Below the pieces are notes generated by a model. The model saw only the letters and a list, made by a program, of their open reading frames with translations, did no database searches and was not told the origin of the DNA. From JAMXLJ01 sp036558745 (GTDB taxonomy: Bacteria; Actinomycetota; Acidimicrobiia; IMCC26256; JAMXLJ01), in the NCBI GenBank assembly GCA_036558745.1, contig DATBEZ010000091.1, forward strand, positions 1-64,000: a DNA stretch of 64,000 nucleotides. The letters are read 5' to 3'. A program made the position numbers and the translations under genes. Each line of letters opens with the position of its first letter. The stretch's first letter is position 1. Shown here piece after piece: positions 8,259 through 16,440 of the stretch.

Positions 8259-9950
8259 GTGGTCGAATCGAACCGTACAGTCGAACGGGAACGACTCGGG
8301 ACGCTGATCGGCCTATCTCGAGACGTGATCCTGGTGCGAGACGCTGCGGGACTGATCTCGTATTGCAGTCCGGCCATCGAGGTCGCACTCGGCTACAACC
8401 CCGACCAGCTCTGCGGGACACCGCAACGTGACCTGGTCCATCCGGACGACCTACCGCTCCGTGACGCCGTGGCCCCGCGGGTGCTCTCGAGCGAGGGGCC
8501 CCAACCGATCGGCGAACTGCGCATGCGCCACCGCAACGGCAGCTGGCGCTGGTTCGAGATGCTCGAGACGAATCGGCTCGACGACCCGAGTGTTGCGGGG
8601 ATCGTTACCAACGCTCGCGACGTCACCGACCGCAAGGGTGTGGAAGCCGCGCTCACGGAGCGTGCCCTGCACGACACCCTCACCGGGCTGCCCAACCGGA
8701 CGTTGTTGATGGACCACTTGGTGTTGGGGCTTGCACGCACCGCGCGGCGTGGCGACACGCTCGCGGTCCTCTACTGCGACCTCGACGGGTTCAAGGGGAT
8801 CAACGACGGCTTCGGCCATGATGTCGGCGACCTCGCGCTCATCGAAGTCGCTCGCCGCCTCCAACAGACGCTTCGGACGAGTGACATCGTGGCCCGTGTC
8901 GGCGGCGACGAGTTCGTGGCGGTCTGCGATGGCTTCGCCGACCCGGACGAGGCCACGATGCTGGCGCAGCGGATACGCGATGACCTCGAAGCTCCCATGA
9001 GCATCGACGGCAACGACATCGTCGTCTCGGTGAGCATCGGGATCCTGACCGTCGAAGGTCAAGCCGCCGGCAGCGCCGAGCCGATCGCGCTGCTGCGCAA
9101 CGCGGATGCCGCGATGTACAGCGCCAAGGAAGGTGGCCGGGCGCGGTGGGAGGTTTTCGACGCAGGTCTTGGCGCCATCGAGGCGCAGCGCACCGAGCTC
9201 GAGCCGGAACTCCTCCGGGCCGTGGAGCGACGCGAGTTCGCGCTCTACTACCAACCGATCGTGCGTCTCACCGACGGCGTCGTCGTCGGTGCCGAAGCAC
9301 TTCTCCGCTGGCATCACCCGACGCGGGGGATGCTGAGTCCCGAGCAGTTCCTCGATCTCGCCGAACGCACCGGCGTCATCGTCCCGATCGGCGCATGGGT
9401 GCTGAGTGAGGCCTGCGATCAGGCGGCGCGCTGGCGCGACGACGATCTCGGGCCGAGGTGGGTTGCGGTCAACCTGTCCGTCCGTCAGGTCGCCGAGTCG
9501 GGGCTCGCAGCGACGGTCGCCCAGACCCTTGCCGCGAGCGGCCTTCCCCCAGATGCTTTGTGGCTCGAGCTCAGCGAGGCCGCACTCCTGCGCACGGGCC
9601 ACTTGGCCGCGACCGCGCTCGTCGCGGTGCAGGCACTCGGCGTGCATCTCGGAATGGACGACTTCGGAACGGGCTACGCGTCGCTGTTGAACCTGCAGCG
9701 GCTACCCATCGACTTCCTCAAGATCAACCGATCCTTCATCGCCAACCTCACCGGCAGCGATCGAGGTGGCAACAACGCGATCGTCGCTGCGATCGTGCAG
9801 CTCGGCGCGACGCTGGATCTGACCGTCATCGCGGAGGGCATCGAGAGGCCAGACGAGATGAATGTGCTTCGAAGCTACGGATGTCCGTACGGCCAGGGCT
9901 ATCTCGTGGCCGGGCCGTCACCGGCGTCGCATCTCAGCCGGCCACGCTGA
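8259..9950 (+). CDS. PAS-GGDEF-EAL cyclic-di-GMP protein
   Basis: A 563-residue soluble signalling protein: a PAS domain (about 15-125, with DVILVRDAAGLISYCSPAIE and a PAC-like WRWFEMLETN), a GGDEF domain (135-300, intact GGDEF at 215-219, inhibitory RTSD five residues before it) and an EAL domain (305-555, EALLRW near 346, DDFGTGYASL, AEGIER). In EAL the usual KID is KIN. Most catalytic residues for both synthesis and hydrolysis of c-di-GMP are present. No membrane segment is present, so PAS senses a cytosolic cue. The GTG start is the first in frame. Confidence 0.9.
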   Translation: MVESNRTVERERLGTLIGLSRDVILVRDAAGLISYCSPAIEVALGYNPDQLCGTPQRDLVHPDDLPLRDAVAPRVLSSEGPQPIGELRMRHRNGSWRWFEMLETNRLDDPSVAGIVTNARDVTDRKGVEAALTERALHDTLTGLPNRTLLMDHLVLGLARTARRGDTLAVLYCDLDGFKGINDGFGHDVGDLALIEVARRLQQTLRTSDIVARVGGDEFVAVCDGFADPDEATMLAQRIRDDLEAPMSIDGNDIVVSVSIGILTVEGQAAGSAEPIALLRNADAAMYSAKEGGRARWEVFDAGLGAIEAQRTELEPELLRAVERREFALYYQPIVRLTDGVVVGAEALLRWHHPTRGMLSPEQFLDLAERTGVIVPIGAWVLSEACDQAARWRDDDLGPRWVAVNLSVRQVAESGLAATVAQTLAASGLPPDALWLELSEAALLRTGHLAATALVAVQALGVHLGMDDFGTGYASLLNLQRLPIDFLKINRSFIANLTGSDRGGNNAIVAAIVQLGATLDLTVIAEGIERPDEMNVLRSYGCPYGQGYLVAGPSPASHLSRPR

Positions 9951-10131
9951 CTGCCAGTCGTCCAACACTCTGAGGGTTTCCGTCGGCGCGAGCCAAGCGC
10001 TGAGTCGCGAGGCCAGATACGAGGTATCGCGTCGTCACCCGGAGTGCCTCGGCCTCGATCGCGAGCGACCGGGCGCGTGCGCGTTGGCGCGCCGAGCACG
10101 CGTACAACACCCCGGGGCGTAGGGTGCACGC

Positions 10132-10251
10132 ATGGGTGACAAGGGTCATGCAGCCAAGCCCGACAAGAAGCACGGCAAGAGCTTGAAGGAGAAGCGCTCC
10201 TCGAAGGCGGCGAAGCGGACTGATCGTTCTGCTCGACGCGCCAGCTGGTAG
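10132..10251 (+). CDS. Small Lys-rich protein
   Basis: A 39-residue, very basic protein (MGDKGHAAKPDKKHGKSLKE, then KRSSKAAKRTDRSARRASW). Short Lys-rich proteins with a KSLKEKR-type core are common in actinobacteria and of unknown role. The Lys richness is unlike the Arg-rich noise of false frames here, which supports it being real. The ribosome binding site is weak. Confidence 0.6.
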   Translation: MGDKGHAAKPDKKHGKSLKEKRSSKAAKRTDRSARRASW

Positions 10252-10332
10252 CGAGAGACCGTCCTCGTCGCGCGGCTCGTGTGCTCTGCAGCGCGTCGTG
10301 TTGCGCGATCGCATTCGGAGTACCGTGCGCTG

Positions 10333-10611
10333 ATGGAACCTCGCGAGGTCGCGCCGATCGTGCGAGAGCGACAGCTCTTCGAGCAGCTCGCGAGGCTGCG
10401 GCGGGAGCAGCAGGTGTTGCGAGATAAGCCAGCCGCACCCGCGCTCGAGCAGCAGCGCGCGGCCCGTCTGCGTCAGATCGATGTCGAATCGGCGGCGGCG
10501 TGGACGGCTATTCGCGCGGCCCGTGCCGCAAGCCGCACCCAGCACCGCGCTCGCTTCGGTGCCGAGCCTGCCGATCGCTTCCGTGCCCTGCTTCCGAGGA
10601 AGCGGGACTAG
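10333..10611 (+). CDS. Small helical protein, DUF2630-like
   Basis: A 92-residue, charged, fully helical-looking protein (VAPIVRERQLFEQLARLRRE; QRAARLRQIDVESAAAWTAI; ASRTQHRARFGAEPADRF). Length and the pattern of a helix pair ending in R..R.RFG resemble DUF2630 actinobacterial proteins, but the match is only by impression. The start is the ATG at 10333; an upstream in-frame start at 10279 is less likely. Confidence 0.5.
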   Translation: MEPREVAPIVRERQLFEQLARLRREQQVLRDKPAAPALEQQRAARLRQIDVESAAAWTAIRAARAASRTQHRARFGAEPADRFRALLPRKRD

Positions 10612-10799
10612 GCGCCACGACGAGCCCCGTCGAATCACCCCATCGCGTGCTCGCGCCGCCACCGGCGAGGAGTACGATGCGGACACGCGGGCTCGACACC
10701 GTCGAGCCGCAGACGTCGAGGCTTCTCTCGGTCGCGATCTGCCGTGAGCACGGATCACGGCGGCACCACGATGGACGCCGCTGACCCAGAGGAGTGTCC

Positions 10800-11762
10800 A
10801 TGGCCGCTGGCGTAGACCTCTCGGAGTCCCGTTCCGGGCCGAGTTCCGTCTCGGAAGCGCGACAGATAGGTGATCCGGTCACGGGCGCGTCACTCGTTCT
10901 CTCGCGCACGGTCTCGATGCTGCTCGTGATCGGGCCGGTCGTCGCGCTCGCGGGCGCGGTTCTGCTGTTCTGGGGACACGTGATCGGTCTGGGCGACGTG
11001 CTGCTGGCGCTCGTGTTCTACGTCGTGACCGCGTTCGGCATCACGGTCGGCTACCACCGGCTCTTCACGCACCGCAGCTTCACCGCGAATCGGGTCTTGA
11101 AGCTCGTGCTCGCTGCTGCGGGGTCGATGGCACTCGAAGGCGCGCCGATCGGATGGGTCGCCAACCATCGACGACACCACATGTTCAGCGACCATGTCGG
11201 CGACCCGCATACTCCGCACGGTTTCGGCGCCGGGGCGGGCAACCAGGTGCGCGGCTTCGCCCACGCCCATTGCGGTTGGATCTTCTCGCCTGACTTCACG
11301 CCGGCGGACCGCTTCGCCCCTGATCTTCTGGCCGATCGCGATCTCGTCAGGGTGAACCGGCTGTTCCCTCTCTTCGCGATCGCGTCGTTGGGAGCGCCGT
11401 TCGTGCTCGGGTGGGCGATGTCGGGGACGCTCGCGGGTGCGGTCAGCGCGTTGGTCTGGGCCGGACTCCTCAGGATGGCGTTGCTGCACCACGTCACGTG
11501 GAGCGTCAACTCCGTGTGCCACACGTTCGGGAAGCGACCGTTCGCGACGAAGGATCGCAGCACGAACTTCGCGCCCCTGGCGCTCTTGTCATTGGGCGAC
11601 AGTTGGCACAACTTCCACCACGCGCACCCGAGTGCGGCCCGACACGGCGCGCTCCGTCATCAGGTCGATCCGTCCGCCATGCTGATCCGGGCGTTCGAGC
11701 GCCTCGGCTGGGCAACCCGCGTTCGCTGGCCCAATGCGACCGAGCTCGCGTCACCGGTCTGA
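10800..11762 (+). CDS. Membrane fatty-acyl desaturase (delta-9 type)
   Basis: A 320-residue integral-membrane desaturase with the three diiron His boxes in order: HRLFTH, HRRHH and HNFHH. Four hydrophobic segments surround them (VSMLLVIGPVVALAGAVLLF and LALVFYVVTAFGITVGY before the first box; two near the middle). It would introduce a cis double bond into acyl-CoA or lipid acyl chains using O2 and ferredoxin or cytochrome electrons. ATG at 10800 is preceded by AGAGGAG at good spacing. It is monocistronic. Confidence 0.9.
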   Translation: MAAGVDLSESRSGPSSVSEARQIGDPVTGASLVLSRTVSMLLVIGPVVALAGAVLLFWGHVIGLGDVLLALVFYVVTAFGITVGYHRLFTHRSFTANRVLKLVLAAAGSMALEGAPIGWVANHRRHHMFSDHVGDPHTPHGFGAGAGNQVRGFAHAHCGWIFSPDFTPADRFAPDLLADRDLVRVNRLFPLFAIASLGAPFVLGWAMSGTLAGAVSALVWAGLLRMALLHHVTWSVNSVCHTFGKRPFATKDRSTNFAPLALLSLGDSWHNFHHAHPSAARHGALRHQVDPSAMLIRAFERLGWATRVRWPNATELASPV

Positions 11763-12083
11763 ACGTCCGGTTCGCCGCAGACCGGCTCACGTCCGCGGAG
11801 CATGGTCCTCTGTTCGGCCCACGAATCGAGGCCCAGCCGCGAACCGTCCGGAAAGGGGCTAGTGTTCGAGGCGGTCGCTTTTCGGCGCCTCCTCCGATTC
11901 CGTCCGTCGGATCGGTCGCGACTCTGCTGGCGGAACGGGAGACGCGGTGCCGGTTTCGACAACGCTGCGGTGCCATGTGAGAGCGCGCTGCGCATGTCGT
12001 GAGTCCCGTCGGCGAGCTCGATGCCCTGACGGTGAGCGAGCCGCGCGCTCGCGCCGCGACCTCAGCTCCGTGGGTTGATCGTC
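11763..12083. other. No recognisable gene
   Basis: Nothing with a domain or a good start was found between the desaturase and the small candidate gene at 12084. The frame of the downstream membrane protein stays open but looks untranslated. Confidence 0.5.
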
Positions 12084-12221
12084 GTGACCTTGCGCATCGA
12101 GACGAAGATCGAGCGGGCGTCCGCGCGCGCGATCTCCACCGAGACCTTCGACCGGGATGGCCGGCAGCGGCGGTTCCGGTGCGACGCAGTGCGCGCGCAG
12201 CTTCGGGGCGGCGCGTCATGA
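12084..12221 (+). CDS. Possible small protein coupled to membrane protein
   Basis: A candidate ~45-residue protein (TLRIETKIERASARAISTET, then FDRDGRQRRFRCDAVRAQL) whose TGA overlaps the ATG of the next gene as ATGA. The overlap is suggestive of coupling. No family is recognised and no clear ribosome binding site precedes the GTG; TTG at 12075 is an alternative. Confidence 0.3.
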   Translation: MTLRIETKIERASARAISTETFDRDGRQRRFRCDAVRAQLRGGAS

Positions 12222-12925
12222 GCGAGACCCTGGCACCTGGGCACTCGTGGAGGTTGGTGGCGGCCAGGCGCGCCGATTCTCCCCCCACGCGCGGCGCGCG
12301 CCCGTCGCAGCGTCGGGTGCTCCTCGCGGTCGCGCGCCGCGGTCTCCCGAGCGTCGTCGAGGCAACCGTGGTTCCTGCCGTCCTGTTCCTGGTCGTGGCG
12401 AAGGTGGCGAGCACGCCGGTCGCGATGGCGGTCGTTCTCGCGTGGGCCTCTTGCGCGATCCTTCGAAGGCTCGTACGACACCAACGGATCCCCGCCCTCC
12501 TTCTCTTGGCGACGCTCGGCCTGACCGTGCGTACCACCGTCGGGCTCATCAGCGGCAGCGTCTTCGCCTACTTCCTCCAGCCGGTCGCGACCACGGTCGC
12601 GCTCGCGGGTGTGTTCCTCGGCTCCGTTGTCATCGGCCGCCCCGTGGTCGCTCGCCTCGCGCACGACTTCTGTCCCCTTGCGCCCGAGGTCGCAAGGCGT
12701 CCGGCCGTCGCTCGACTCTTCGTCGGGCTCACGCTTCTGTGGACCGGAGTCCACCTCCTGACCGCAGCAGCCACGCTCGGCATGCTCGTGAGCATGCCTG
12801 TCCCAACGTTCGTGATCCTCAAGACCATCGGGTGTCTTGCCATCACCGTCGCAGCGATCGTGGTCACGGTCTGGTGGGCCATGCGCACGGCACGAAGCGA
12901 GGATCTCGTGTTCGCAGACGTCTGA
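12218..12925 (+). CDS. VC0807/DUF3159-like membrane protein
   Basis: A 235-residue integral-membrane protein with about six hydrophobic helices. The layout begins with GLPSVVEATVVPAVLFLVV, followed by two more helices, a loop ending LISGSVFAYFLQP, the VFLGSVVIGRPVVARLAHDF segment and two C-terminal helices. This arrangement resembles VC0807-family and DUF3159 proteins related to septation-type membrane proteins of unknown function. The ATG at 12218 is where homology-like sequence begins. Confidence 0.7.
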   Translation: MSETLAPGHSWRLVAARRADSPPTRGARPSQRRVLLAVARRGLPSVVEATVVPAVLFLVVAKVASTPVAMAVVLAWASCAILRRLVRHQRIPALLLLATLGLTVRTTVGLISGSVFAYFLQPVATTVALAGVFLGSVVIGRPVVARLAHDFCPLAPEVARRPAVARLFVGLTLLWTGVHLLTAAATLGMLVSMPVPTFVILKTIGCLAITVAAIVVTVWWAMRTARSEDLVFADV

Positions 12926-13016
12926 CGCGCGGTTCGTCCTCTGAGCAGCCACCGGGCCAGACCCGTCGACGATCTTGTGCGTCGAATGCTTTGACGAGCG
13001 CTTCGACGCTGTGACA

Positions 13017-13081
13017 TGCACTGACGCCCGCGCTCGCGGGAAGTCAGGAAACCGTTGCTCTCTCCCCTGAGCTACGAGGGC
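13017..13081 (-). repeat. 65-bp repeat, copy 2: 5'-half tRNA-Arg(CCU)-like
   Basis: On the minus strand it reads GCCCTCGTAGCTCAGGGGAG, then AGAGCAACGGTTTCCTGA, a perfect tRNA 5' half with D arm GCTC/GAGC and a CCT anticodon. The tRNA match ends right after the anticodon loop. The remaining bases include a hairpin (CCCGC and GCGGG, 13027-13040). It is a direct copy of 1397-1461 with seven differences. Confidence 0.72.
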
Positions 13082-13102
13082 AGCGCCTCGGTCATGAGAC
13101 AG

Positions 13103-14221
13103 CTACCGCGCTTGCGTCGATCGGGCTCCGAGCTCACGCAGCCAGCTGATGACGTTCTCTTGCCGCGTCGCCAGACCGTTGGCAGTGTCGAGCGGTGTGC
13201 CCTCGGCATAGTCGGGCACCCAGTTCAGATCCGCACCGCGACTCAGGAGTAACTCAGCGGTGCGTCGCTGACTGCCCGAACACGCGTGCCAGAACGCCTT
13301 TGAGATCTCGTCCCTGGTCGCCGCCGGTTCCGCGAGCAGCTCTTCGAGGCGCTTGAGCAAACCCAGCGCGGCCGCGTGCCAAGGCTTGTCGACGCGTGCG
13401 CCACGCGCCACGAGTAGCCGCGCCACGTGCCAGCATGCGTAGCCGATGGCGTTGTCGAGGGGCGTGCCGATCGAGCCATCGGGCATCTCGATATCCGCGC
13501 CGCCATCCACGAGTGCTTCGGCAACGTCGACGTCATCGCTGCTCGCCGCCCAGTGCAGCGGCGTCTCCGCGACGTTGCCTGTTTCCCTGGCGTTCGGATC
13601 TGCGCCGGCGGCGATGAGCAAACGGACCACCTGCGGCCCGTTCGGGAAGTAGCCCGGCCAGTCCGTCGCCACATGGAGCGGCGTGCGGGTGCGGTACCTC
13701 CCGCCGAGCGGCGCCGAGGCCATCTGCGGGTGCTCGCGTAGCAGTCGTTCGAGCGATTGGAGGTCCCCGCGTCGAATCGCTGAGAAGAACGCGTCAGCGA
13801 GATTCGACTCATCGCCATCTGCCGCACGAGGGATCCGCTCGGCGCGCGGTTCACCGAGTGCCGCGAGCGCCGAATCGAGATCGTCGTACCGGCGGATCTC
13901 CGCGATCAGTCCATCGCGTACGACGTACAGATGGAAGAGGCTCTCGCTCGGCGCCCGGCCGGTCGCATCCGGCCAATCGACGCGCAGCCTGCACAGCACG
14001 CCATTCGGGCTGACTCGGACTTCCTCGACGCGCCCATCGACGCCCTCATCGAGAAGCCGAGAAAAGGTCGCGACAACCTGCTGACGGTTACGGCACTTGT
14101 TGCTCGCGTCGTCGTCACCCCAGCGGGCATCGTCCGCGAGCAACGTCCCGAGCAGGTCGAGATCTCTTGCCGCGAATGCGCGCTGGAGGTCGCTGGCGAT
14201 CGATTCCGCGGTGCCCGTCAC
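13103..14221 (-). CDS. SnoaL-like domain fused to ankyrin repeats
   Basis: A 372-residue soluble protein with two parts. Residues 1-125 are a SnoaL/NTF2-like domain (SDLQRAFAARDLDLLGTLLA; DDARWGDDD; FHLYVVRDGLIAEIRRY). Residues 140-372 are about five ankyrin repeats, for example TPLHVATDWPGY, VRLLIAAGADPNARE, TPLHWAASSDDVDVAEALVD and TAELLLSRGADLN. Ankyrin repeats mediate protein contacts; the NTF2 fold usually binds a small ligand. The GTG at 14221 lacks a good ribosome binding site; a start at 14290 is possible. No partner gene is adjacent. Confidence 0.8.
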   Translation of the reverse strand: MTGTAESIASDLQRAFAARDLDLLGTLLADDARWGDDDASNKCRNRQQVVATFSRLLDEGVDGRVEEVRVSPNGVLCRLRVDWPDATGRAPSESLFHLYVVRDGLIAEIRRYDDLDSALAALGEPRAERIPRAADGDESNLADAFFSAIRRGDLQSLERLLREHPQMASAPLGGRYRTRTPLHVATDWPGYFPNGPQVVRLLIAAGADPNARETGNVAETPLHWAASSDDVDVAEALVDGGADIEMPDGSIGTPLDNAIGYACWHVARLLVARGARVDKPWHAAALGLLKRLEELLAEPAATRDEISKAFWHACSGSQRRTAELLLSRGADLNWVPDYAEGTPLDTANGLATRQENVISWLRELGARSTQAR

Positions 14222-14461
14222 GAGTCCGAGTGCAGCACTGCGGTCGGTAGGCTTCAAGTCGCGCCGGCTGCAGTGGAACCGTGGAACCATCCGTGCTGGC
14301 TTCAGACGCCAACATCCAGTTTCCCGAGCTGCGAGACGAGGTTGAGTACGCCGTGGCGGGACCCCTGACGAGACACTTCAGGCCGAGTGCTGGATGAGAG
14401 GCAGGAAGCCAAGGGAGAACTCGCTTGCGACGTCGACATGCGGACCAGGCCATCCTTGATG

Positions 14462-14717
14462 ACACCAAACTCCCGTCGGGCCCGGGGGCGACCTGTCGAT
14501 CAACGGCACGACCCGTTCCGCGACGCTGGCAGTGGTCTTCGACGGCCAAGACCTTCCCGGGCGGCGGCCGGCTCACGCCGGCTTCGAGGCAACGACCACC
14601 GTCAACCGCGTCGACGACGACGTCGCGTGGAACGTCCCGATGGGCGCCGACCGATTGGTTGTCGCCGAACGGGTCCGGATCGAGCTCGAGGTGCAGTTCG
14701 TGGCGCGCGAGCGCTGA
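14462..14717 (+). pseudogene. YceI-family remnant (C-terminal half)
   Basis: In one frame this reads GGDLSINGTTRSATLAVVFD, then AHAGFEATTTVNRVDDDVAW and NVPMGADRLVVAERVRIELE. That is the C-terminal half of a YceI lipocalin-like domain, which binds polyisoprenoids. A TGA just upstream closes the frame and the N-terminal half is not found in any frame. The only in-frame start is GTG at 14532, inside the domain. It is most likely a truncated relic. Confidence 0.65.
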
Positions 14718-14729
14718 CCATGGCCATGG

Positions 14730-15533
14730 TCAGGGGCCCGGTGGCCGCCTCGCTGCATCCGCTCGGAGCTCGGCGCGGAAGGTTCGCGCTGTCCCCCAGC
14801 GAAACAACGGCGGCATGACGTGGCGGGCCACGACCGCGGCGCGAAAGGAGCGAGGCACATAGGTCTCGGCCTTGTCGCGTTCGATCGCGGTGACGACCTC
14901 GGCTGCGACCGACTCGGCGCTGATCGGCTTCGGGCGTGCGCGGTCGTACGGGTGCCCGCGGGCGGTGCCGAAGTCGGTCGCGACGACGCCCGGGTTCACG
15001 AGCGAGACACCGACACCGTACGGCGCGACCTCGACGGCGAGGGCCTCCGTGAGCCCGACGCCCGCGAACTTGGTGCCCGAGTACACCGCCTCGAACGGCG
15101 AGCCGATCCGGCCGGCGATGGAACCGATCGTCACGATATGGCCACGGCGGCGAGCGACCATGGCCGGCAGCACTGCCCTGATGGCGTACATCGTCCCGAG
15201 CACGTTGACGGAGACGACCCGCTCGATCTCTTCGTACGGCATGTCGAGGAGGGGTCCGTACGCACCGATGCCCGCGTTGGCGACCAGCACGTCGATCGGA
15301 CCGAGCGATGCCTCGACGTGGTCGAGCGCCTCGACGGTCGCGGTTCGGTCGGCGATGTCGGCGGTCGCCACGACGCCGTCCACACTCAGGTCGCTCAGCA
15401 CTCGGTCGAGGTCCAAGGCCGTGCGGGCGATCAGTCCGACGCGCGCGCCGCGATCGGCGACCTCGCGCGCCACCGCTGCGCCGATGCCGCGGGATGCTCC
15501 AGTGATGGCGACGACCGCACCTTTCAGCTGCAC
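14730..15533 (-). CDS. Short-chain dehydrogenase/reductase
   Basis: A 267-residue classical SDR. Seen are the N-terminal cofactor motif (VAITGASRGIGAAVA, TGxxxGIG), NAG (LVANAGIGAYGP), catalytic Ser (IVTIGSIAGRIGSP) and YxxxK (YSGTKFAGVG), then NPGVVATDF. It oxidises or reduces an unknown alcohol or ketone with NAD(P)H. GTG at 15533 was chosen because the fold begins there. A flavodoxin-like reductase gene ends 23 bases upstream on the same strand, so the two are probably an operon. Confidence 0.9.
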   Translation of the reverse strand: MQLKGAVVAITGASRGIGAAVAREVADRGARVGLIARTALDLDRVLSDLSVDGVVATADIADRTATVEALDHVEASLGPIDVLVANAGIGAYGPLLDMPYEEIERVVSVNVLGTMYAIRAVLPAMVARRRGHIVTIGSIAGRIGSPFEAVYSGTKFAGVGLTEALAVEVAPYGVGVSLVNPGVVATDFGTARGHPYDRARPKPISAESVAAEVVTAIERDKAETYVPRSFRAAVVARHVMPPLFRWGTARTFRAELRADAARRPPGP

Positions 15534-15556
15534 GAACCAAACCGTAGATCGCGCGG

Positions 15557-16303
15557 TCAGCGATACTCGGGGTTGGGGTAGTCGAAGCGGCAACCCGCGT
15601 CCCAGGCGGAGCGTTGGTTGCCGTGCACCGGTATCCCGCCTCTGTCCTTGAGCATGCGTGCCATGTGCATGAGGTTCCACGTCATGAACGTGGTGTTGCG
15701 GTTGGTGAAGTCGTTCTCGGTCCCGCCGGACATGGGATCGAGATACGACGGTCCCGGGCCGGCTTCGCCGATCCAACCCGCGTCGGCCTGCGGCGGGATG
15801 ACGTAGCCGAGATGCTGCAACGAATAGAGGATGTTCATGGCGCAGTGCTTGACGCCGTCCTCGTTGCCGGTCACGAGGCACCCCGCGACGCGGCCGTAGT
15901 ACCGGTACTGGCCGGCGTCGTTGAGCAGGTGCGAGTTCCCGTACAGCCGCTCGATGACCTTCGTGCAGACCGACGATTTCTCGCCGAGCCAGATCGGGGT
16001 GCAGAGCACAAGGATGTCGGCTGCCTCGACGAGCTCGAAGATGTCGGGCCACTCGTCGCGTGCCCAGCCGTGTTCGGTCATGTCGGGGTAGACGCCGACG
16101 GGGATCTCGTGGTCGACCGCGCGCACGAGGTCGACCGCGACGCCGTTCTTGCGCAAGATCTCCATGGAGATCTCCGCCAGCCCCTCGGTGTTGGAGACCT
16201 CGGGCGAACGCTTGAGCGTGCAGCCGATGAACAGCGCGCGCAGGTCGGAGAAGTCCCAATGGGACTCGGCGCACAGCTCCTGCTGGAAGTCGTTCAAGGT
16301 CAC
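15557..16303 (-). CDS. Flavodoxin-like NAD(P)H-dependent reductase
   Basis: A 248-residue protein with a flavodoxin-like fold of the NADPH-dependent FMN reductase group: an N-terminal strand with FMN phosphate loop (ALFIGCTLKRSPEVSNTEGL), then DILVLCTPIWLGEKSSV (FMN-binding, P-x-W-G) and GRVAGCLVTGNEDGVKHCAM. It should bind FMN and reduce quinones or similar acceptors. GTG at 16303 has GGGAGAGG upstream, while the longer frame starts with TTG. It is first in a two-gene unit with an SDR and divergent from the Rieske-TPP enzyme. Confidence 0.82.
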   Translation of the reverse strand: MTLNDFQQELCAESHWDFSDLRALFIGCTLKRSPEVSNTEGLAEISMEILRKNGVAVDLVRAVDHEIPVGVYPDMTEHGWARDEWPDIFELVEAADILVLCTPIWLGEKSSVCTKVIERLYGNSHLLNDAGQYRYYGRVAGCLVTGNEDGVKHCAMNILYSLQHLGYVIPPQADAGWIGEAGPGPSYLDPMSGGTENDFTNRNTTFMTWNLMHMARMLKDRGGIPVHGNQRSAWDAGCRFDYPNPEYR

Positions 16304-16440
16304 GTCGGCCGCCTCTCCCTGCTCCCGATCCGCCAACCCGTTGGGGTCCGCCCGGTCTTCGTTGCGTGACGGTCTCGCGGATCGCGGTCGTCGTTACAGA
16401 TGAGGTGCAACGAATCTCGGCTCGTCCGGACAGCAACGTC

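Noticed and set aside
8451..9647. A 398-codon frame antisense to the PAS-GGDEF-EAL gene
   Set aside because: It is a shadow of the real coding frame; the sense strand has clear domains and catalytic motifs.
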